A stretch of 64,000 nt of DNA, taken from assembly GCA_029204225.1 (NCBI GenBank), contig CM055104.1, positions 26,135,785 through 26,199,784 on the forward strand, read 5' to 3'. Origin of the DNA: Diphasiastrum complanatum. Taxonomy: Eukaryota; Streptophyta; Lycopodiopsida; Lycopodiales; Lycopodiaceae. The position numbers and the translations under genes are program-made. Below, piece by piece: positions 37,376 through 49,959 of the stretch. How positions within the stretch are numbered: the first letter of the stretch is position 1; each line of letters begins with the position of its first letter. Below the pieces are notes generated by a model, which did no database searches, had not been told where the DNA came from, and saw nothing but the letters and a program-made list of their open reading frames with translations.

Positions 37376-38275
37376 TTTGTACGTGAATGACACATTGCTC
37401 TTCGACAACTGTATCGATTTGATAAAAGAAGCTAAGACAAAGCTATCCTCTGAATTCGACATGACCGATCTAGGTGAAGCTCATTATTGCCTTGGTATTC
37501 AAATTTACAGAGACAGAATTCGAAAGTTGATCTACATTACTCAACATAGGTACATCTACAATATGTTAGTTAGATATAATCTGGTTAATTGCAAGTTAGC
37601 TAACTCATCAATGGAACAAGGTCTCAAATTGTCGAAGGAACAGTGTCCCTGGACAATCAAAGAAAAGGAGTAGATGCGTGAGTATCCTTATCATTTGATA
37701 ATAGGATCTCTTATGTACGCAATGATCTGTACCAAGCTCCCTAAGTCAGTATATAACCAACCCTGTTATAACACATTGGAAGGCTCTCATCAAAGTCATG
37801 AGATATCTTCGAGCTACTATGGACTTTTGCATTTGTTGTCAACAATGACAAACTCAATTTACTCAGTGGTTACACATATGCAAGTTGGGCAGGAGATATA
37901 GACACTCGTAAATCTACTTTTGGATTTACATTCTTCCTCAACAATGGTCCAATTTCCTGGAACAGTCGCAAGCAATCTTTGATAACTCTACCTTCTATAG
38001 AATCAGAGTATATCACAGCTTCACCAGCTACTAAGGAAGCAATTTGGTTGAGAAACTTACTTTCAGATATCAGTCTGAGTCAATATGCTCCACCATTATT
38101 ATTTTGTGATAATCAAAGTGCCATTGCCTTGTCAGTCGACCCTAGATTTCATTCTAGGAGTAAGCACATTGAGCTTAAGTATCACTATGTCAGAAGCAAA
38201 GTTCTCAATAGAGAGGTCAGATTGCAGTACTGTCGAATGCAAGATATGATAGTGATATTTTTACTAAAGTATTAA
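37376..38275 (+). pseudogene. RT C-terminal part and RNase H of the nested element
   Basis: This starts at LYVNDTLLFDN, the active-site block with N for the first Asp. It then has FDMTDLGEAHYCLGIQIYRD, ITQHRYIYNML and, after a TAG, YPYHLIIGSLMY. RNase H words are KQSLITLPSIESEYI, FCDNQSAIALS and SKHIELKYHYVR. Everything between GAG-pre-integrase and YVDD is deleted. Confidence 0.9.
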
Positions 38276-38353
38276 GGTTGGATGCACACAAGAAGTTTTG
38301 TGCAAAACTAAGTTTAAAGGTCAAGGCATTCATGGATTCAGATTAAGGGAGAG

Positions 38354-39418
<1,065 letters not shown>

Positions 39419-39952
39419 TTCAGCACGATCCAGGCTTAGCACATTGGAAGATCGCAAAGCGAATCTTACAATACCTTCAGCAGACGAAGGATTATGGGCT
39501 ATGTTATTCTTGTGATGCAGGTTTTCAGATGCACTCCTATAGTGATGCTAGCTCTCAAGGATGACTGTAAAAGTGTGTCAAGAGGGTGCAACAGGCGCAA
39601 CAATTCTCTTGGTCAGCAAGAAGCAGACCATTATAGCTCAATCATCTGGTGAAGCAGAATACATTGCAGCCGCGAAGATGGCCAACAAAATCACATGGCT
39701 GAGACAGTATCTCGACAACGGACTGGGTGAAACCAACCAAGAGCCACTGATTCTGCAAATGGACAATACTTCTACAATTCACCTGACAAAGGATCTCATG
39801 TTTTACTCAGGGACGAAACACATCGCAATCAAGTATCACTTGATAAGGGACCTGGTCACTAGAAGGGAATTGAAGACCAACTTCATTGGCACGAAGCAAA
39901 TGGTGGTAGACATCTTCACTAAGGCCCTAGGGGTTGCACATAACGAGGGATA
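39419..39952 (+). pseudogene. RT end and RNase H of the interrupted copia element
   Basis: This resumes after the TTCAG duplication with LAHWKIAKRILQYLQQTKDYG, then YSDASS and, after a shift, KKQTIIAQSSGEAEYIAAAKM, LQMDNTSTIHLTKD and KHIAIKYHLIRD. It ends DIFTKALGVAHNEG. No 3' LTR could be recognised beyond it. Confidence 0.92.
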
Positions 39953-42454
39953 AAAATTTTGAATAGCAATACAAGCAATAATGAGGGTGGTAGGTTGTAT
40001 GGCAAAGCTTGTACTTCATCTTGTTGTAGGGGTTAGATGAGAGAGAAAAAGAGAGTTAAGAAGTACATTAGGGGTAGCATATGGATTAAGGATGTGATGT
40101 GGCAAGTTGGTATCACACACACATGCACACACACACACCTCATGCTCTCAAAAAAAAGGGGATGTTCCACCTCTTTCCACCGTCAACACATTGTAGTATA
40201 TCAATGGCATATTTCACAATGAGTGGCATTGGATTGTACAAGAACATGCTATCTGGCCACATTACCGCTAAGTCACTAACATCAATTTGAAGCTCCAAGT
40301 CTTTTACTTTGACCTATTTCACAAACTTCCATTGAGCACTTGAACATATGGTCTTGACTTTGCAAGGCAAGACCAACAAAAGTATCTAAGACCTAGTTTG
40401 GTGATTCATCACAATTCTCAATTATGAAGTTTGCTTCAAAGCTTGACATATTTCTTCTTCATGCAAAAAAATATTTGAAGTTATAGTCTTATATTTATGA
40501 GGTTGATACCTTTTTTTTTTTTTTTAAGAAGTATCTCTTGTATCTTTCTTTCACGTTCTTTATGCTTCATGGTTGCTGGAGCATCTTGTACAAACATATG
40601 TTTCTTCACAAGGTATATGTTAAGGATCTTGGAAACTTCATGGTTGCTAGCGCATCTTTTACAAACATATGTTTCTTCACAAGGTATATGTTAAGGATCT
40701 TGGAAAATTGAGCTCCAAAGAGCACATATTGCTATGCATTCCATCAAACCAAACATAAATGGGTACACTACACAAGAACTTTGTACCAAGGTAGTGGAGT
40801 TTAGAGATATTTTTATTAATTGCTTAACTTTTGATTAACTATAGTATTTACAAAGTGAGATGTTATAAACATTATTCTTATATCAATGGTTGACAATGAA
40901 ATTTTTGAAACATTCATATTTACATTCTTAACTACAATCAAATCAATGCCATCATTATCGCATTCATGTCACAATAAGTAATTTGATAATGCACAACAAT
41001 TTGAAGAGAATAAACTCTTTATTATTTGATATAATATTAGCTAATTTAACCATCTTTATTATGTACAATACGTACAATATGCATCGTGTAGTAAAGCCAC
41101 TATAGGTGCACAAAGCTCCAAGCTTACTCTTCTGCAACATTTGAGATTTGAGTATACCTCTACATGGGCATATATTCTAACTCCTCTCCTACTTGACTAT
41201 TGAACTTGTATTTTTGTATCTAGGAACTTAGTCTATTGTAAATGAGATGATATGAGAACTAAATTGAACACAATTAAAGAAAACATAAATTAAGACACAA
41301 TGGTAAATGTTACTTCAACGATCTACTTTGTTGTATAGATGTAAATGTACTATGAGTAGATAGTGTCTTATGAACATTTACATGACATGCTTGCATTAAG
41401 TCAAGTTGAAGATGAATTGGAATGTGTGCCAATGTAGTGGCATGTCAATCTTGGCTACCATGCAAGAGGACTTTTGGAGCTTTGTGTTTCTTGTCTTGTC
41501 CTTACTCTATGATGCAAACTACATAATGAAGCTAGTTCAATTAGCTATGTTTTCTTTTTTAATGGTTTATGCTATTTATGCTCTCACACATGCAAATGTA
41601 GCTTCACACGAAGATTATGATCAACTTTCCAAATATAGTAGCCTAACCCAAAGTTTTTCTAATATTGAGCTATACAAATAGAAGATGATGGTTCTTGGAT
41701 GAGAAAATTACTACACAAAAAAGGCTCCATGAGAGAATACTCTTCTCACACACAAGTGGCTCAAATAATCAAGAGAGTTTTTTGAATTATGGACCAAATA
41801 ATAAAAATAAATATTTGAAAAGAACATTCTTCAACTAATTTTTAAGCCTCAATATTCAAAGTACATAACTTTTTACAAATTCTTTGGAATTTATTCACAT
41901 TATTGGTCATATGGAGTGTGCTTAATTCTTTTAAACTTCAATTTTGCATTAAAACTAAGCATCTAGGTATAAGTCATCGTAGGAGTTTCTTGACAAAATA
42001 TAAATTGCTACATTCCTCCACAAAAAACCCCTCACAAAAATCCTCCAACTACTAGTAAAGACAAAAGTGGTTTTGCCTTAACAAATAAACTTCTCCTCCC
42101 TAACGAAGCACAACAAAACAAAAATTAACTAGTTGCAATTTAAAGCTTTGAATTCCTACAATACCAAGAATTGTCAAAGAAAAGCAATCTACTACCCATT
42201 GACACACAAATCCTCAAGTAGATCCACAAATGTGGGGGCAATTTCTTTCATGGCATAATTGTTAGTTGAAAAAATAGTACAATTTTTAAAATTTGAGTGT
42301 GTGAAGATAGTTGTAAAGGTCCTTTTTATGTTTGGTTGTCTTATTGTGAAGATAAGTTGATGGTTCTTGCTATATATATTGAGGAAGACTTTTGTTAAAA
42401 AGTGAAGTTTCGATATATCTCGTTTATGAAAAAAAATATTGAGATGAGCCACAT
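39953..42454. other. non-coding stretch with one tandem duplication
   Basis: No gene is seen. 40100-40140 is CA-rich. A 71-bp unit is duplicated at 40566-40636 and 40637-40707 (start TTCATGGTTGCTGGAGCATC). The rest is AT-rich. Confidence 0.55.
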
Positions 42455-42790
42455 ATGACCAAGTTCGTCCCCTTGGGGAGCACTAGTCCTTTTAGGTAGC
42501 AAAAAGAAGAGAGGCACTCGCCTCTATGTTCATCAAGAATAAATATTCTTTACCTATGATGGATGATCTAATGGATCGTCTGATTGGAGCCAAGTATTTC
42601 TCCAAGATAGACCTTAGATTAGGCTAGAGGACTAGGAACGAGGATGTTCCTAAGATTGGCCCAAACCATGTATGGCCCTTATGAGTTTTTGGTATTATCA
42701 TTTGGGATCACATTCCAGTGGGTGATGAATGATATCCTTCATCATTATTGGAGAAGTTTGTGGTGGTGTATTTGGATGCCTCACATCTAA
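42455..42790 (+). pseudogene. Ty3/gypsy reverse transcriptase relic
   Basis: Across several frames I read [77 protein letters not shown] and EKFVVVYLDA. These are the successive RT blocks of plant Ty3/gypsy elements; the catalytic VYLDD has become VYLDA. It is an old fragment without LTRs. Confidence 0.82.
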
Positions 42791-42961
42791 AGAATGGCAG
42801 AAATGGGATATAGGCTGTGTAGTAGTAGGTGCAGAAGGGGGGTGATGTAGGTGTAGTGGTGGTATAGGAAGTGTTATTGAAAAGTAGAACTATTGATGAG
42901 GTGTCTTGGATGTTAGAAAGTGTCAAGGCTATAGCCCTTGCACAACACTCTAGGAAGACAA

Positions 42962-43030
42962 ATGGACGGGTAGCTCAATGGTAGAGCACCCCACCGGAAT
43001 GGGCAATCCCTAGCCCCCCCGATCACACAC
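42962..43030 (+). other. tRNA-like segment with an A box, not a functional tRNA
   Basis: GGGTAGCTCAATGGTAGAGC matches a tRNA D-arm and A box well, but the anticodon arm and the T-arm do not follow. It could be a SINE head or a tRNA fragment. Confidence 0.35.
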
Positions 43031-43389
43031 ACCCTCGCATTCTGAACTTAGACTTGCAGGTTCATTTGTTTCAACTAAGTTATCCTATGCAAAGATAAAG
43101 CGCAATGTTGTAAAACAAATTTAAGTTCTATTAAAATTTTGGAGATTTTCGAAACATTAGGATTGAGAATTGAGTTGATAACTGGCTTGAAAGTAAAATT
43201 TCTAAGACTCCATAGATCTACAACATACAAACCCATATCCTGAATGCACTTGCATTTGTTTTGACCATAACTTTTTCCAAACGACAACGAAGGAACATGT
43301 AAGCATATAACTATTGAATAAGAAGCTACTATCAAGCTTCTAAGAAACTACTTATTGGTATTGCTCTAAATCAATTCCATGAATGTTTC
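43031..43389. other. non-coding stretch, no gene seen
   Basis: Nothing could be recognised. Confidence 0.5.
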
Positions 43390-44990
43390 TTAATACCAAT
43401 TTTCTATGATAATAATATGTTATGAATTGTGTCTACTAGCTCAAATAATACAAGAAAAATATCTATCATACTATTTGTGGAGAGTATGACTTTTGAATTC
43501 ATTACCTCTAAAGACATAATTAAGCAGTACAAATAATATCATACCAATGCGAATAGTGTAGAGCTTGACATATGCTACAAATTTATGAAATTAGCAATGC
43601 TTTTAAAGCCATTATTGAACATCGAAGAATCGTTGCACGCAAGGCATTGGTTGTAACTTATAGCATAAAGAACTCGACTATCAATGAGGCATCAACATAG
43701 TCACAGCTTCCAAGACCATACATGAGCTAAAATTTAGTTCTTAGGTCAATCAACTTGAGCTTATCTATCGGATAATACAAAAATGACCCATGAGTCAAGT
43801 TACCAACGATAATAAAAGAAAAGCTATGTTTAGGGATTGAATACTACACTCATCCTAACAAATTCTCATAACCCGTGAAATTATATTTGTTCTTCAATCA
43901 GACAAAGTTAGGCTCCAGTTATAGATTCTTAGTCTTTCTTTGTTGAACAAACAAGTAGTTCTCTCATTTGATGAGAAATGAATTCGGATATAAACTACTA
44001 ATGTTATGAGCTATACAACGACTTGGATTCTGTTATTGTGTCAGAATCCTACTACAAGGCGTCACCACCGTAGTCTGTGATTGATAATATGATTAATACA
44101 CTCATGTATACAAATTTAGATATAGATTCGAATATACAATGAAAATGTAAATCCAATTGAAATATTTGTTGGTGCCAATTTTGTATGATAATAACAGGTT
44201 GTGAATTATGCCTAGTAGCCCAAATAATACAAGAAAGCTATCTATCACACTATTTCTGGAGAGTATGACTTTCGAATTCATCACCTCTAAAGACATAGCT
44301 AAGCACCAAAATAATATTATACCACTCCGGATAGTGTAGAGTTTCACATATGTTGGAAACTCACCAAACTAGCAATGCTTTTAAAGGCATTACTGAACAT
44401 CGAACAAGCTTTGCACGCAAGGCGTGGGTTGTAACATGGAATACTAAATATAGCATAAAGAACTCGACTATCAACAAGAACTTGTGTCAGATCTGTATCT
44501 GATATCCATCTGTGCAGATAAATATCTAATGGCTCACTTTACAAACTCAAAAGGCATAAGCTAATTGTACATGGCACTCTACTGTATGAACAATCATTGA
44601 GTAGATGAAGATGGTTGTAGATTCTTCTAACAATAGATCCGCAATTTCAAAGTCCTACAAAGAATTCAACTCGCCAAAATAAGCAATTGGTCAAAAAATC
44701 AATTGAAATATAAACTATTATTGTTATGACATACAGAACGGCTTGAATTCTGTTATTGTGCGAATGAACTGTAATACAAGCCATGACCACCCTCCAAAGG
44801 ATGTTAAGATAAGCACAATGAATCAACTCTTCTCTCATGAATCCATATCTTCTCTTATGAATCTATGGTTTGATTGTTTAGTCTGTTTTTTATTACTGTG
44901 TGACTACAAACATGCTTAGTACACTCCTATCTACGAATTTGGTTACAGATTTGAATATACTATGCAAATGAAACTCGAGTTTTGTGTGCT
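43390..44990 (+). repeat. tandem duplication of an approximately 0.8-kb non-coding unit
   Basis: Unit 1 (about 43390-44170) and unit 2 (about 44176-44990) share, in order, GATAATAA...AATACAAGAAA, GAGAGTATGACTTT, CCTCTAAAGACATA, AGCAATGCTTTTAAAG, AGCATAAAGAACTCGACTAT and TTCTGTTATTGTG. They differ by many substitutions and indels. No coding frame is conserved between them. Confidence 0.8.
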
Positions 44991-45363
44991 TTAAAATGAA
45001 GCACACTAAACAAATGATGTTGAAAACACCTATTCACCTCTTGAAACAAATTCTACTGAAATCAATACTTTCATAATCTCTGCATGGAATCTCATGATTT
45101 CTCCTCCCTTGCATGCACATAAAAACTTCAGAACAGTTGTAATTTCGTATTGTTTTGAAAATCATGACTGGAAAATACCTGAGAAATTTGACAGGTTGTG
45201 ATTTTCTGAGTCTCTCAGATGCATATTAATGCTGGCAATCACACAAGTCTACTTAAAAACTGGTGCAATCGCTGGTGTAGCACCAAAACTTGGATACAGC
45301 ACAGCTCTCAATGAGACAAAGACAAGTTTTGCACGGAACTGATTGTTGATGAGACAAAGACAA
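44991..45363. other. non-coding stretch, no gene seen
   Basis: A short GAGACAAAGACAAGTTTTGC phrase occurs twice (about 45313 and 45353). Nothing else was recognised. Confidence 0.5.
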
Positions 45364-45668
45364 GTTTTGCAGGAAACTGTGCATCTGAGTAGAACAAAAC
45401 TCTAAACTGATCACTGATCAGACAGATTCCCAACAAACAAATTTCAGTTCTGAAAGTAACGGTCCATGCAAAAACAGCTTTATTTTAGATTTTCAATTCA
45501 GAAACTACCATGAAAGTTTTGCAAGAAACTGTGCGTCTGAGTGGAACAGAACTCTAAACTGATCACTGATCACAAACAGATTCCCAACAAACAAATTTCA
45601 GTTCTGACAGTAACGGTCCATGCAAAAACAGCCCCATTTCAGATTTTCGATTCAGAAACTACCATGAA
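45364..45668 (+). repeat. two 152-bp tandem units
   Basis: Units start at 45364 (GTTTTGCAGGAAACTGTGC) and 45516 (GTTTTGCAAGAAACTGTGC). Both contain AACGGTCCATGCAAAAACAG and end GAAACTACCATGAAA. Confidence 0.9.
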
Positions 45669-45885
45669 ATTCTAAACAAGCTTCAGTCCGTACACTGAGC
45701 TCCGCTGATTTCCTACGTGCCTTTCTATGAACAGCTACCACGCATGAAAAAGCTTCTCTGCTCAAAAAAACAGCTCCGCTGCTTTTTCACATGCAACCTC
45801 CGTTGCTTTTCTACATCAAAAGAAAAAAGAATCCTACATGCCTGCAGAACCACTGCTTTCCTACAGACATCAAGTTTCTATTTTA

Positions 45886-46013
45886 CACATGAAATCAAAA
45901 CCGTTGATTACAACCAAATCAACACTCCATAAAATGCCACATAGCTATTACACATGAAATCAAAACCGTTGATTACAACACTATCAACGCTCCATAACAT
46001 GTCACGTAGCTAT
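45886..46013 (+). repeat. two tandem units of about 64 bp
   Basis: ACACATGAAATCAAAACCGT is repeated with a 64-65 bp period, each copy ending in a variant of CATAGCTAT. Confidence 0.88.
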
Positions 46014-47419
46014 GCTCTTTGAGCAGATAGCATGAATTTAATTGAGTATAGGACAGAATTGTAAAAAATTGGAGAACCATCTAGCATTTGTCAAACCTAT
46101 ATTTCACCCTCACAATGTGGGTGAGCATGTAACATTAAGGCTGAAGCATCAAATTTTGAAATTATTTTGAGCAGCAGTAACCTTGAAATAGTGAAACAAG
46201 AAATGTTAGTGAACTATCAAAACAACCTTGGAGAAGAATATAAAATGTGGCATTTACACAAGTACAATGTATCACTGAAGAATAGAAACAATCTGGGATC
46301 TACACAAGCACAATATTATACTCAAAGGAATTCATAAGCATTGCACAGCTGCTCATATTTAAATTACTGTGTTAAATTATTCACATCGTTCAGGCCTTAA
46401 CATAGACTACCTCAGAACAAATGTACATCAAATTTATTCATCTTGAAATCATCAATACCAAAGTAAACAAGATAGCAAAATGCTTGAATTGAGGGGACAA
46501 TATTCCTCCCTAATACAAACACATATTTTGTAGCACATGCCTCCTTCAACTCCACATAAATACATAATGCACTACACACAGTCACTATATTTTCAGGTTC
46601 ATAACATGCACTTACGTTTTTCATCAACCTATCTGTATCAACATTATCTTCACAAAAAGCTTGCACTGTCATACACATACCCTGTTGGAAAACTCGTCAA
46701 ACGGGCAGCCTGCATCTTGGGCAATTTATGTAACCAATTTGATATACTATCCAACCTTGCATGGTTGCAATGACAAATATCGAGAACATCTTCTCGAGTG
46801 TGAGAAAGTCCACTGCATTGGAAACATGGAGCCTTGAGGTCAAGTAGGTTGGATTTCCTCCCGAAATGCACGGCCATCAATAATCTCGTTCCACCCTTAA
46901 GTTCCTGATCACAGGAGCAAAAACCCCCAAACCACGATGCTAAACTGTACTTGTTCTATTCCAAAACAATTTAACCTTGATCCATACAGCTTCCCAGTTT
47001 AACTCAATCTTCCACTCGGATATACTAAAGGTAATGCTGTAAGCATATAAATGCCCGCAATTCATGAACATAACAATAAGTGTCATAGAGGAGTGTATTC
47101 CTAAGTAGACACCAAAAACAATTGACCAGATACCAATGCGTTCCTCATAGCAATTTATCATCACCATCTTTTCCTGGTAAATTTTGTAAAGGAGCTATGA
47201 CACATTCCCTTTGAAAGGGCCTAGTAGGAGACAAATGATGTTCTCACAATACAAACAGTAGACCTAGGCCATATAAGCTCCACTTTCATTATACGTGACC
47301 TCACATGTAGTCTCTGGAGAAAAATCAATGGCCAATCAAGAAAGGTTGTAGAGAGGAATTTAACCCATTCTAAAGTAGACAAAAATTGTGAGTTTCAAAC
47401 TCAGCAGGAAACTGTGAAC
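46014..47419 (-). other. flank downstream of ATG10, possible 3' UTR or terminal exon
   Basis: Two minus-strand frames (46412-46678 and 46650-46880) contain several Cys (FQCSGLSH, DICHCNH) but match nothing I know. The ATG10 frame ends in a good splice-donor context at 47420, so a short terminal exon could lie here. I cannot place it. Confidence 0.4.
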
Positions 47420-48277
47420 TTACCATGCACACTGAGCCTGCCACAGTTCTTTAAAGGTACCAGATGAAAGGTTTAAGCCAACAGCCGCACCAGAAAATGA
47501 CAACCATGTTAAACAGTATTTCGAAATAATTTCTTCCTTTATGCTCATTTGCAGTAGCCTTACATCATGTTTGGTTTCAGAGTTGGCTTCGATTACGTCA
47601 GCCTCGGGAAATCTACGTTGTTTTTCAGTAAAAGCTTCTTTGGTAGAATGCGTTGTCAGTGACATGTCCCCAGTAGAGGTGGAAGGTAAGGGAGTACCCT
47701 GCAGCTTGCAGATCCATCTGAAAAATATCAGGCTCATTAAGTGACTTGTCTCACATGGATGCAATGAGAACCACGGATGGTGCAGATAAGGATGATCTTC
47801 TTGCGTTAAGAATGTCCAATGGAAGCTGTCTGCAACTTCTAGGGAGCATTGAGGTAAATCGTGTTGTATTTCCTCCCATGATAGTTGTCTACCATCCAGA
47901 CAATGTCCATGGAAATAAAGAACTGGAACTTTATAAACTTCGCTATAAATTACATGGTAGGTGTACATATGGTACTCACAAGCAGAGTCAGCATTGATTG
48001 TTGATAGATCTTGAAGCTCTTCCATTATCATGTTATCCTCACGGGCTGAAAGTTCCACCTTCTGTAACTTGTTTTTTACGGGAAGGAGCATATTTTCAAG
48101 AACAAGATATTCCTGTACATTACCCCGGAAAATTGTCCGATGCAAATATGGAGCAGGTACCCAGTGCCAATGGGGAAGCTCTGGGCAGAGGCGTTCCCAT
48201 GAATCTACAAAGCAAAGAGCTGCCAATTTGAATTCTTCTGCTGTGAGCGTGCCATTCCATAGGTTCAGTGCCTCCAT
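47420..48277 (-). CDS. ATG10: ATG10-like E2 conjugating enzyme of autophagy
   Basis: This 285-residue frame has no intron. ATG10 takes ATG12 from the E1 enzyme ATG7 and joins it to ATG5 in the cytoplasm, a step needed to lipidate ATG8. The order matches plant ATG10: WNGTLTAEEFKLAA (7-20), LPHWHWVPAPY (35-44), YHVIYSEVYKVPVLYFHGH (107-125), HDLP (139-142), WTFLTQEDHPYLHHPWFSLH (154-173) and HPC with the expected catalytic Cys175. The C-terminal CLTWLSFSGAAVGLNL (255-270) is also recognisable. Compared with the roughly 225 residues I recall for Arabidopsis, it carries an extra polar segment of about 65 residues (187-251). The ATG at 48277 fits the family N terminus. A TTTCTCTTTAG acceptor six bases upstream suggests a 5' UTR intron. 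The stop TAA lies inside TG-GTAAGTTC, a consensus donor, so the true C terminus may be in another exon. Confidence 0.9.
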   Translation of the reverse strand: MEALNLWNGTLTAEEFKLAALCFVDSWERLCPELPHWHWVPAPYLHRTIFRGNVQEYLVLENMLLPVKNKLQKVELSAREDNMIMEELQDLSTINADSACEYHMYTYHVIYSEVYKVPVLYFHGHCLDGRQLSWEEIQHDLPQCSLEVADSFHWTFLTQEDHPYLHHPWFSLHPCETSHLMSLIFFRWICKLQGTPLPSTSTGDMSLTTHSTKEAFTEKQRRFPEADVIEANSETKHDVRLLQMSIKEEIISKYCLTWLSFSGAAVGLNLSSGTFKELWQAQCAW

Positions 48278-49959
48278 ATAAACCTAAAGAGAAAACATTA
48301 ATGGTAATAAAATGATCTCTTGCATTTATTGAAAAACAATGCAACCACGAAGTCTCAATGCTTTTAGACGAGAATGCCTTCAACTTCTTGACTAAAAAAT
48401 CTCAAAATGTATCACATGGGAAGGCTACATATCTCTGCATAGTAATAGACAACTAAACTGCACACTACGACTTCATACTGATAATATGAGGATATGGATA
48501 AACTGCACACTACGACTTCATACTGATAATCTATAGATATTCTACACACTATGACTTTATGCTGATACTATGAGCTTGAATCCTGCTGAGTCCTTGAAAT
48601 AAATATGAACATAGAGAAATAGACAACAAAATCATGATCAAATATTATCCACTTATGTAATCAATTAATAAATGGCACTTGTAGTTATCCTTTATCTTTG
48701 TTGTCCCAAATTCCCTTCAACTAAGTGAAACCTGGATCAGCAACAATGACAAAGAACTTGACTAAGAGCTGCATGAGAACAAATTTCTGTTTTTGTCAAA
48801 GACTCCACGTTAGCCTGCAAAAAGCCAGAAAATAGATTAGGCAAACTTTTCTTGAGATTATTCAAGTTAAAAAGTATGTTTTTTCTGAGAGTTCCAAAAA
48901 AGTCATCTTACATAATAATCGGTCGATCACAAGGGTGCTATCTTGAAAGGAATTTGTTGGTTCTTAAAAGATTGTGTATGGCTGTGAACAGAAATACATC
49001 ATGACAAGAACTGCATGTAGCTTGGTCAAGAAGTTGTTGAGACTTTCACAACACAAGATTGCTGATTTTAAAAATCCACATAGTTGATCAACCGTCTCCC
49101 AGGTGTAGGATCACTGACAATCTGGCCTGAAGCCCAGAGCTACCAAATTATGAACCTAAGCCTAGATTGACAAAAAAAATACTGGAACCTCATGCCACCA
49201 ATATTCACCCCTGAGGGATCTCTAGATTTGGCTAGGAATATGGAATAGAACATAGAACATCCAGGCAGTGTGTATGCCCATACAATCTACAATCTCAGTA
49301 GAATGCAGCATCTCAAGGTCCCCTACCTCTCTCAAAAAGAATCTCTAGACTCTATCTCAGGATAAGAAACTCATACATGGAGTATCCATCCTAACTTTGA
49401 AATTATTTCAAGACATCAGCTCCCCACACCTTGTCACGTCTATGTCAATAAAAGGTAACATCCTTTGCTCAGGTAGCATACCCTCTTGCTTAAAAGTTTA
49501 CATCCCTCAGATATAGAACAGGGTAGTTTTTGTCTTTCAATTCGTCCACAGGCCTCAAACCATCATCATCCTCTGATAAAAGAGATACTCCTGTAAAGAA
49601 AACTATAAGAGTTCTCAGTTAAGGCTAATAAACCAGGAAAAAAGTGATCACTTAGAGAATTTTGAGGTTGAGAATTGGGTACTTGAAGATAAAAAACTAA
49701 GACATTCAAGTTAAAACTTAAAAGTAGTAATAGGCATCTCGAAGAATAGTTAACCTTAAAGATTATTAATTCAGTAACTCAATAAGCTTGCTTTCACCTA
49801 GATCGTTTGGCATGAGGCAGGGTCATTTTGTATCTCATTCCATATTGCAGTTAGATTTTTGAGGGATGACTTGGTTGGGAAGGTTAAACTTTCATATCAG
49901 AAGCAACTCCTGAAATTCGATCCTTCTTCTTTAGAGTCATTGAATTACGACATCACCAG
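48278..49959 (-). other. upstream of ATG10: probable 5' UTR intron and promoter, otherwise no gene
   Basis: A splice acceptor ends at 48284. The phrase AAACTGCACACTACGACTTC occurs twice (about 48454 and 48502). Otherwise no domain or promoter box can be assigned. The first exon is not resolved. Confidence 0.4.

Noticed and set aside
42962-43030. Functional tRNA gene
   Set aside because: Only the D-arm/A box fits; the anticodon and T arms do not form.
47541-48281. Plus-strand frames opposite ATG10
   Set aside because: Antisense shadows of a well-supported coding frame.
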